8,804 bases of DNA from Chitinophagaceae bacterium UBA5175 (GTDB taxonomy: Bacteria > Bacteroidota > Bacteroidia > Chitinophagales > Chitinophagaceae). Made by a program: the position numbers and the translations under genes. This document shows, piece by piece, positions 1-5,381 of the stretch; position 1 is the stretch's first letter; every line of letters begins with the position of its first letter. The notes under the pieces were generated by a model, which saw nothing but the letters and a program-made list of their open reading frames with translations, was not told the origin of the DNA and did not search any database. The stretch is from the NCBI GenBank assembly GCA_002413325.1, contig DHWT01000108.1, positions 2,037-10,840 of the forward strand, given 5' to 3'.

Positions 1-1196
1 CCGATGGGATCGCAGGTCAGGCCCAGATGGTGCTCCATAGCAATCTCAGCAGCCATCAATGCCTGCCGCTGCGTACCACCCATACTTTCCGTTAAAGCTC
101 CGGCAGCCATCGCAGAAGAAACCCCGATTTCTGCCTGGCATCCCCCCATGGCGGCCGACAGGGTAGCCCCCTTTTTAAAAATACTACCGATTTCAGCCGC
201 CGTTAAAAGGAATGAAACAATCTTCTCCTCCCGGTATGCGTCAGTAAAACAAATGAAATACTGCAGAACGGCCGGTATCACACCGGCTGCCCCATTGGTG
301 GGAGCTGTCACTACTTTACCGAAAGATGCATTTTCTTCGTTTACTGCAAGGGCAAAACAACTGACCCAGTCCAGGATGTATTGAAAATCCTTTCCGCCCG
401 CCCGGATCGCCTGTACCCAACCCTGATAGTCTGAATAGGTTCTTCCCTTCATGAGTTTTTTATTCAGGGCAGCAGCCCGCCGGCTGACCTGCAATCCACC
501 GGGTAAAACACCTTCCGTATGGCAACCCTTGTACATGCATTCCTGCATCACGTTCCAGATGGTTCCGAGTTGATTTTTTATTTCAGTCTCTTCCCGCCAT
601 ACCTGCTCGTTTTCCATAACCACTTCATAAATCAGAAGTCCGGTTTTCATGCACCAGTGCAGCAAATTGCCGGCTGTATCAATAGGAAAAGGAAGTTGCA
701 CTGTTATTTTCTCAGAAGTCCCATCCGATTCCCGTTCAATAAAGCCGCCGCCAATGGAATAATAAGTTTCTGTTATGGGCGCATGCGAAGTGAAATCAGC
801 CTGAAAGCTCAGGGCATTGGGATGATAGGGAAGGGATTCCTTATAATGGAATTCAATATCTGTTGAAGGATCAAAGACAAAGTCCAGACCGGGTGCCAGG
901 AATTTTTTTTTCCTGATATTTTCAATGACCGAGGGAATGACCGAAGTGTTGATCGCAACCGGGTCATAACCGGCGAGCCCCAGCTGGACGGCAATATCGG
1001 TTCCATGACCCCTGCCTGTTTTTGCCAGGGATCCGTATAAAAGAACCCGTAAATGAGTGATTTGGGATAACAAACCCTGTTCTTTCAGGGATTTGATAAA
1101 ATCCTGGCCTGCTCGCCAGGGACCTAAAGTATGAGAGCTGGAAGGGCCAACCCCAATTTTAAAAATATCAAAGACCGAAATGGATTCGTAAGGCAA
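1..1196 (-). CDS. sdaA: L-serine ammonia-lyase, iron-sulfur dependent, single-chain type (3' end outside window)
   Basis: Deaminates L-serine to pyruvate and ammonia in the cytoplasm, using a [4Fe-4S] cluster. The minus-strand frame is open without a stop from 1196 to the left edge and gives about 398 residues; family members are about 455-460, so roughly the last 60 are missing. Visible hallmarks: N-terminal SVFDIFKIGVGPSSSHT (residues 7-23, beta domain), PTNGAAGVIPA in the alpha domain, GGCQAEIG with Cys353, and LTCDPIG with Cys395. The two cysteines are 42 residues apart, the same spacing as the cluster ligands Cys343 and Cys385 of E. coli SdaA; the third ligand (VPCIERN motif) would lie off the window. 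There is no ATG in the 5' region. TTG at 1194-1196, giving MPYESISVFD, is the only conventional start codon in the right place, and no Shine-Dalgarno sequence precedes it. The function call is firm; the exact start is less so. Confidence 0.95.
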   Translation of the reverse strand, partial: MPYESISVFDIFKIGVGPSSSHTLGPWRAGQDFIKSLKEQGLLSQITHLRVLLYGSLAKTGRGHGTDIAVQLGLAGYDPVAINTSVIPSVIENIRKKKFLAPGLDFVFDPSTDIEFHYKESLPYHPNALSFQADFTSHAPITETYYSIGGGFIERESDGTSEKITVQLPFPIDTAGNLLHWCMKTGLLIYEVVMENEQVWREETEIKNQLGTIWNVMQECMYKGCHTEGVLPGGLQVSRRAAALNKKLMKGRTYSDYQGWVQAIRAGGKDFQYILDWVSCFALAVNEENASFGKVVTAPTNGAAGVIPAVLQYFICFTDAYREEKIVSFLLTAAEIGSIFKKGATLSAAMGGCQAEIGVSSAMAAGALTESMGGTQRQALMAAEIAMEHHLGLTCDPI

Positions 1197-1220
1197 GAAA
1201 ATGGTTTCGGTAAAATTACA

Positions 1221-1250
1221 ACAAAAAAACCCTGAACTTTTTGTTCAGGG
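1221..1250 (-). terminator. Intrinsic terminator between the small membrane protein gene and sdaA
   Basis: Read on the minus strand, a perfect 8-bp stem CCCTGAAC / GTTCAGGG (1250-1243 and 1237-1230) with a 5-base AAAAA loop is followed directly by a run of seven T (1229-1223). This is a textbook rho-independent terminator for transcripts coming from the minus-strand gene that ends at 1346. It lies only about 25 bases before the proposed sdaA start codon, so sdaA is either transcribed from a promoter squeezed between hairpin and start, or expressed by read-through. Confidence 0.85.
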
Positions 1251-1345
1251 TCGGTTTAGCAGTTAGTGTCTGGTTACGGCACTTGGAATAAAAATATAAG
1301 CCTTGTTCAGTAAGACAGCCTGTTAACCTGAAACGCTGCAGGAAT
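1251..1345. other. Intergenic spacer / possible leader between small membrane gene and terminator
   Basis: This 95-base stretch contains no credible ORF. On the minus strand it carries CTGAAC (plus positions 1306-1311), a second copy of the 5' arm of the terminator stem that could in principle compete for the 3' arm. It also carries TATATTTT, one base off the TAnnTTTG promoter element, about 60 bases before the hairpin. These could mark a short terminated RNA or simply an A/T-rich 3' untranslated region. No known RNA family was recognised. Confidence 0.3.
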
Positions 1346-1678
1346 TTATTTTTTTTGAATTTCCGCCTGTTTTTTCTTCCGGGACAGCAATTCGGTGTAT
1401 CGCTGCTCATTCTGTTCCCACCTTAATTTCCGGGAGAAAATGGCAATGAAAACGACGATGAGCAGGAGTGCCAGCAACAGGACGCCGGGGCTGAATTCAG
1501 AGGTACTGCTCATCATGGCAGCCCTTTTATACCACCCTGAAAAAAAATTGAGTACAATAGGGATCACAAACAGGAGCGCCAGAGGAATACCCAGCAGAAA
1601 TTGCCGGAATAGGCGCCTTTGCTTATCCCGGTTTGCTTTCCAGTATATTATAAAGGCTTCCTCTTTTTCACTGAGCAT
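1346..1678 (-). CDS. Small two-helix membrane protein of unknown function
   Basis: A 110-residue protein with an acidic then basic N-terminus (MLSEKEEAFIIYWKANRDKQ), a first hydrophobic helix at about residues 27-46, a short loop with SGWYKRA, a second helix at about 65-81, and a strongly charged tail ending in a lysine-rich stretch. Both ends are probably cytoplasmic, with a short periplasmic loop; this is inferred from charge distribution. The frame can be extended upstream to a TTG at 1723, but ATG at 1678 is preferred: it gives the charged start, and the 15 extra residues add nothing recognisable. The layout resembles small uncharacterised membrane proteins of Bacteroidota, but I recognise no functional motif. 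It is divergent from the HU/SPOR gene (143-base gap) and followed by the intrinsic terminator at 1221-1250. Confidence 0.75.
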   Translation of the reverse strand: MLSEKEEAFIIYWKANRDKQRRLFRQFLLGIPLALLFVIPIVLNFFSGWYKRAAMMSSTSEFSPGVLLLALLLIVVFIAIFSRKLRWEQNEQRYTELLSRKKKQAEIQKK

Positions 1679-1821
1679 GGGTAAATAGATTAAAAATTGC
1701 TTCGGAAAAGAAATATTGAACAAAAATTGAGGTTTCCGGAGGTATATGGTTAGTTTTCAATATTTTATTTTAATTTTCATATAATTATTCAGCCGTATTA
1801 GCGTTGGTTTAAACAAATCCA

Positions 1822-2751
1822 TTGGCTTTGAAGATACCCCTGTTGCTCGCAGAGTACTTATATAAGAACCGGAAGATGGCCCTTCCCGGACTGGGCATCT
1901 TTACCCTGGACAAGTCTGTTGTACTTCCTGAAGAAAACGACCGGGCCCTGCTTTCCATGCCCAATGCGGTACAATTTCAAAATGCAAATATAGCTTCGGC
2001 CGACAAAGAGCTGATCAGTTTTATTTGTGAGCAGACGGGTAAGATACGACCCCTGGCCATTTCGGACCTGGATTCCTATCTGAACCTCGGAACTGAAATG
2101 CTGAATATCGGCAAACCCTTCTACCTGGAAGGGATAGGAATGATTACCAAAAACAAAGCCGGCAAATTCGATTTTGCACCCGGAGAATATACCCTGATCC
2201 ATGAAAACACGGGTGATTCGGAACATGGGAAGAAAAAATTATATGCCAGGGATAAAAAACAGTTGCATATCCCATCAGCGATCCAAAACAGGAGCCTGCT
2301 GCGATTACTGGCTGTAATCGGGGCACTGGTCATTGTGGGATGGGGCGGTTGGATCATGTATAAAAAAAATAATACGGCAGTATCAGGAAAACTGACGGAT
2401 ACAGCTACTGTGGTCCAGGAACCTCCTCTTTCCGCTAATGATTCCGTTACCGTAAAATCTGCCCATCTTGATTCTTCCAAGAAGAACCTGAACGACACTG
2501 CCATTCCGGCTGCTGACAACGGAGGGCCATCAACCAATTATAAATTCGTCATCCTGTCCACCTACAATAAGCCTCATGCCCTCCGCAGGTATAACCAGCT
2601 TTCTTCCTTCGATCTGAAAGTACATCTGTACCAGAAAGATTCCAGCTTTTTCAAAGTGTATTTTCAATTTCCGGCCATGGCCAGGGATACCAGCCATATT
2701 AAAGATTCTCTTCGCAGGGTATATGCAGCCAATGTTACCATTGAACCTTAA
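1822..2751 (+). CDS. HU-CCDC81-like / SPOR domain transmembrane protein
   Basis: A 309-residue bitopic membrane protein. Residues ~7-60 (LLLAEYLYKNRK..LPGLGIFTL) and ~73-130 (DKELISFICEQTGKI.., then YLEGIGMIT) look like the two tandem HU-CCDC81 modules found at the N-terminus of Bacteroidota SPOR proteins. A single transmembrane helix follows at about 159-180, then a low-complexity Ser/Thr/Asp linker, then a SPOR-like domain at about 239-309 starting NYKFVILSTY. SPOR domains bind peptidoglycan glycan strands lacking stem peptides, so the C-terminus should be periplasmic and the HU-like part cytoplasmic; the orientation is inferred. Start choice: a stop lies in frame at 1810-1812 and TTG at 1822 is the only start that keeps the first module whole. 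The ATG at 1876 would cut off its first helix. A role in envelope or division-site organisation is plausible but unproven. Confidence 0.85.
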   Translation: MALKIPLLLAEYLYKNRKMALPGLGIFTLDKSVVLPEENDRALLSMPNAVQFQNANIASADKELISFICEQTGKIRPLAISDLDSYLNLGTEMLNIGKPFYLEGIGMITKNKAGKFDFAPGEYTLIHENTGDSEHGKKKLYARDKKQLHIPSAIQNRSLLRLLAVIGALVIVGWGGWIMYKKNNTAVSGKLTDTATVVQEPPLSANDSVTVKSAHLDSSKKNLNDTAIPAADNGGPSTNYKFVILSTYNKPHALRRYNQLSSFDLKVHLYQKDSSFFKVYFQFPAMARDTSHIKDSLRRVYAANVTIEP

Positions 2752-2822
2752 ATTCCTGCCGTTTAAAATTCTTTTTCCTTCATTGGATTTTACTAACTTG
2801 AATTCAATTTAAAAGATTGAAT

Positions 2823-3629
2823 ATGCATCCCATTGTTTTGCCATCATTAAAGAAATTTTTTGTTTTATCCGTTTCATTTTTATTGGCAACTGAATTATTG
2901 TCTGCCCAGGCAGGAAAAGGAGATCCCACACTGACGGAATTTTATTCACCGGTTCCGAAAATAGTCACACCCGGAAAAACCGATGCGGAGCCACCCAGCG
3001 ACGCCATCGTTTTATTTGACGGCAAAAACCTGGATTTGTGGCGGGCTGAAGGTCCCGATACCAGCAAAGCAGCAGGCTGGAAAGTACACGATCATATCAT
3101 GACAGTGGACAAAAAAGCCAAAGGCATTCTTACCCGGCAAAAATTTGTTGACTACCAGCTGCATGCTGAATTCAGGATTCCGGAAAACATTACCGGTTCC
3201 GGGCAGGCAAGGGGTAATAGCGGAATTTTTCTTGCCTGTATTTCTGATAGCGGGGCAGATGTGGGATATGAATTACAGGTGCTTGACAATTATAATAACA
3301 CCACCTATGTGAATGGGCAGGTCGGCAGTATTTATAAACAAAGTGTTCCCCTGGCCAACCCGAGCCGTAAACCGGGTGAATGGCAAAACTATGAAGTGAT
3401 ATGGACAGCCCCCCGGTTCAAAGCCGATGGCAGCCTGGATGCTGCCGCCCGCGTAACCGTTTTTTTGAATGGAGTGCTTGTGCAAAATAATTATACCCTG
3501 AAGGGCCTTACCCAGTATATCGGGCAACCGTATTATAAGAGTCACGGGGCAGCACCCATCAAACTGCAGGCCCATGGCGATCCCAGCGAACCCATCAGCT
3601 TCCGCAATATCTGGCTGAGACCTTTGTGA
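2823..3629 (+). CDS. Secreted DUF1080 (3-keto-disaccharide hydrolase-like) protein
   Basis: A 268-residue protein with a signal peptide (residues 1-28: KK, then a hydrophobic core, then LLSA|Q) and one DUF1080 domain at about 60-268. Family features: AIVLFDGKNLDLW near residue 65, YQLHAEFRIP, RGNSGIFL, GYELQVLDN, GEWQNYEVIW, and the closing IKLQAHGDPSEPISFRNIWLRPL stretch. The fold is a concanavalin-like jelly roll; characterised members act on 3-keto glycosides, so a periplasmic or surface role in carbohydrate breakdown is likely, though the substrate cannot be read from sequence. ATG 2823 is chosen over the in-frame TTG at 2817. The gene follows the SPOR gene by 71 bases with no visible terminator, so co-transcription is possible. 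Its stop codon TGA (3627-3629) is the first three bases of the heptamer repeat cluster. Confidence 0.9.
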   Translation: MHPIVLPSLKKFFVLSVSFLLATELLSAQAGKGDPTLTEFYSPVPKIVTPGKTDAEPPSDAIVLFDGKNLDLWRAEGPDTSKAAGWKVHDHIMTVDKKAKGILTRQKFVDYQLHAEFRIPENITGSGQARGNSGIFLACISDSGADVGYELQVLDNYNNTTYVNGQVGSIYKQSVPLANPSRKPGEWQNYEVIWTAPRFKADGSLDAAARVTVFLNGVLVQNNYTLKGLTQYIGQPYYKSHGAAPIKLQAHGDPSEPISFRNIWLRPL

Positions 3630-3675
3630 GTGATGAGTGATGAATTATGAGTGATGAATTATGAATTATGAATTC
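3627..3675 (+). repeat. Left arm of heptamer repeat: seven tandem 7-base units
   Basis: Seven consecutive heptamers without spacers: TGAGTGA, TGAGTGA, TGAATTA, TGAGTGA, TGAATTA, TGAATTA, TGAATTC. Because 7 is not a multiple of 3, the TGA of successive units falls in all three reading frames. The first unit contains the stop codon of the DUF1080 gene. The cluster is matched by an inverted cluster at 3736-3777. Confidence 0.9.
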
Positions 3676-3680
3676 ATAAT
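3665..3680. repeat. 16-base perfect palindrome at inner end of left arm
   Basis: ATTATGAATTCATAAT reads the same on both strands. It is formed where the last heptamer of the left arm turns over into its complement (TGAATTC then ATAAT), so the left cluster ends with a short self-inversion. Confidence 0.8.
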
Positions 3681-3735
3681 GAACGTGAACGTTTTTCGCA
3701 GATTTTATATCGTGTACATATCCTCGTTCCATACC

Positions 3736-3777
3736 TAACTCATCACTCATAACTCATAATTCATAACTCATAACTCT
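3736..3777 (-). repeat. Right arm of heptamer repeat: six tandem 7-base units, inverted
   Basis: Six consecutive heptamers on the plus strand: TAACTCA, TCACTCA, TAACTCA, TAATTCA, TAACTCA, TAACTCT. On the minus strand these read as TGAGTTA/TGAATTA-type units, the inverted counterpart of the left arm. The two arms flank 60 bases of unique sequence and could form a long imperfect stem, with most mismatches at one fixed position of the unit. The cluster lies 11 bases beyond the 3' end of the minus-strand GT-C gene and 106 bases past the DUF1080 stop, so it may serve as a bidirectional transcription end. It is not a classic GC-rich hairpin with a T-run. Confidence 0.85.
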
Positions 3778-3788
3778 CAAGACCCTGC

Positions 3789-5297
3789 TTACTTCGAAAC
3801 ATACACTGCCCCGTCGGACAGTTGTTTCAGCAGCACCATATTTTTATTTTGAAGGATTTCCTGCAGGCCGGGCATTTCCGGGTTATCCAGGTCCCGGAAC
3901 CAGACCAGGTAGGTCTTTGGTATGGAATAGTATTGCTGTACCCTGGATGGAAAGGCAGAAAAAGGCAGCTGGCGGGCGGCAAGCCCGGTAATAAAATAAA
4001 CTGCTTCCCCGGCATTGGAATAAATGGGTATGCCCCGATCAAAGCCTGATTTATTTTTTTCAACATACTGTACAATCTCCGACTGAACAAAGGGATCTTC
4101 ACGGTACCCCGGTACACCGGCATCCTTTACACCGTCGTAGTATTCATAATCCGCCGCTAACTGGATATTCAGAAACCAGGCAGCGATCAATAAAAAAGAA
4201 ATACTGCTTACCCATTTCAGCCGGTATGTTGTTTTAGATATATAGCCCGGCACCCACCAACTCAAGCTCCATAACAACGGCATGAACATCGGCGACAGCA
4301 AACGGCTGGTGAATTGTTCATAACGGGTAAGGGTAGATGTAAATAACATAAAAACGCAATACATCCATCCGGTAACCGCGATCACGTATTCAAATCCGTA
4401 TCCGGATTTCTTATGCCGGCGGGTAACCAGAAAGGCCAGTGAAAAAACAAGCAGCACCAGACCGGTCAGTAATACTGCCAGTGCGGGCCTCCTGTCAATC
4501 AGGAGCCAGTCGCTGGGCACCCCGCCAAAATATTCCATGATTTTCAGGATCCCGGTATCATTCTTCGGACGCATCCCCATGGCCAGGCCGGTAAGCATGT
4601 AATTACGGATGATATTGACCAGGAACAAAGAGCTGGAAAGGCTGCCGAAAATCAGGCAATGGATCATCCGCCTGCGCATAGGCAGTTCCGGATTAAACAT
4701 CACCAGGCCCGCCCCTGTAAGGACCAGGAAAACACCGGCATATCTCGTTAAACAGGCAAAAGCACAGACCAGCGCGGAAATCAAAAGCCAACGGACTGTC
4801 AGCTGCCTGAGATAATTGGATATACTGATGATAAATAAAAGGATCAGCAGTAGAAACAGGGTTTCGGACCAAAGCAGGGAATAGACTTCCTGCAGCGCCG
4901 GGCTGAATAAAATACAACAAAGTAAGATCCGCTTATACCAGCCGGAATAAAAGCGAAATCCATTCATAATCCCACCACTCACATAAAGCAGTGAACCAAA
5001 TAAAATTCCATTCAGAACAGGAGCAAACTGCAGGGGATCCAGACGCGTGAAAAATGACAGGATGGTTAAAAAAAAAGGATATGCTATAGGAAAATCATTG
5101 ACCGGAAGATTTTCGAATGAGATAAATCCTTTCCCTTCCACCATATGCCGGGCGGCGCTGAGATAGGTTACTGAGTCCGGGGAAACACCGATACCACTGT
5201 GTTTTGAAAAAATCTGTACCAGGACAAAACCGGCTGCGGCGGCAATCAGGGAATCCATGTTGCCTGAAATGGAAAATAAACGCGACTTTACTTTCAT
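3789..5297 (-). CDS. GT-C fold (ArnT/PMT-like) polytopic membrane protein, putative glycosyltransferase
   Basis: A 502-residue protein with about ten hydrophobic segments over residues ~15-390, then a soluble C-terminal part of about 110 residues (YEYYDGVKDAGVPGY to the end) expected outside the cytoplasm. The first loop after helix 1 carries SPDSVTYLSAARHMVEGKGF with Asp41, matching the acidic residue in the first external loop of GT-C enzymes, which use lipid-linked sugar donors. The LTRYAGVFLVL segment is also typical of ArnT/PMT-like proteins of Bacteroidota. Donor and acceptor are unknown, and the protein could be a non-catalytic relative. ATG 5297 is used; Met14 is a possible alternative. 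It is convergent with the DUF1080 gene and divergent from the metallopeptidase-barrel gene (84-base gap). No other glycan-synthesis gene is visible nearby. Confidence 0.75.
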   Translation of the reverse strand: MKVKSRLFSISGNMDSLIAAAAGFVLVQIFSKHSGIGVSPDSVTYLSAARHMVEGKGFISFENLPVNDFPIAYPFFLTILSFFTRLDPLQFAPVLNGILFGSLLYVSGGIMNGFRFYSGWYKRILLCCILFSPALQEVYSLLWSETLFLLLILLFIISISNYLRQLTVRWLLISALVCAFACLTRYAGVFLVLTGAGLVMFNPELPMRRRMIHCLIFGSLSSSLFLVNIIRNYMLTGLAMGMRPKNDTGILKIMEYFGGVPSDWLLIDRRPALAVLLTGLVLLVFSLAFLVTRRHKKSGYGFEYVIAVTGWMYCVFMLFTSTLTRYEQFTSRLLSPMFMPLLWSLSWWVPGYISKTTYRLKWVSSISFLLIAAWFLNIQLAADYEYYDGVKDAGVPGYREDPFVQSEIVQYVEKNKSGFDRGIPIYSNAGEAVYFITGLAARQLPFSAFPSRVQQYYSIPKTYLVWFRDLDNPEMPGLQEILQNKNMVLLKQLSDGAVYVSK

Positions 5298-5381
5298 GTG
5301 TTAAATCGAAGTTATAGGATTTATGATAGTTCATTTGAATTCGATGGATTAATTTCAATTTTTGTTCCAGACCGACTATTG
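5298..5381. promoter_or_regulatory. Divergent intergenic region, expected promoters of the GT-C and peptidase-barrel genes
   Basis: These 84 A/T-rich bases separate two divergently transcribed genes and must hold start signals for both unless the transcripts begin inside the genes. I see no exact TAnnTTTG element in either direction; the closest is TAACTTCG on the minus strand, ending about 13 bases before the GT-C start. No Shine-Dalgarno sequence precedes either start codon. Confidence 0.4.

Noticed and set aside
4..384. Plus-strand open frame of 126 codons at the left edge
   Set aside because: It lies antisense to the clearly recognisable sdaA reading frame and shows no domain of its own.
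1251..1345. tRNA or other known structured RNA gene in the spacer
   Set aside because: No TpsiC-like GTTCRANYC motif, acceptor pairing or CCA end is visible on either strand, and no known RNA family was recognised.
2121..2537. Minus-strand open frame of 138 codons
   Set aside because: It is antisense to the HU/SPOR gene, with composition typical of a shadow frame.
3682..3696. AACGT-GA-ACGTT followed by T residues as an intrinsic terminator
   Set aside because: The 2-base loop cannot form a stable hairpin, the stem is only 5 bp, and the T-run is mostly part of the stem.
3627..3777. CRISPR-like array in the repeated intergenic region
   Set aside because: The units are 7-base tandem repeats without spacers and in inverted orientation, which does not fit a CRISPR array.
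5298..5381. N-terminal extension of the barrel-protease gene to GTG 5298
   Set aside because: It would place 28 residues before a clear signal peptide and abut the divergent GT-C start codon.
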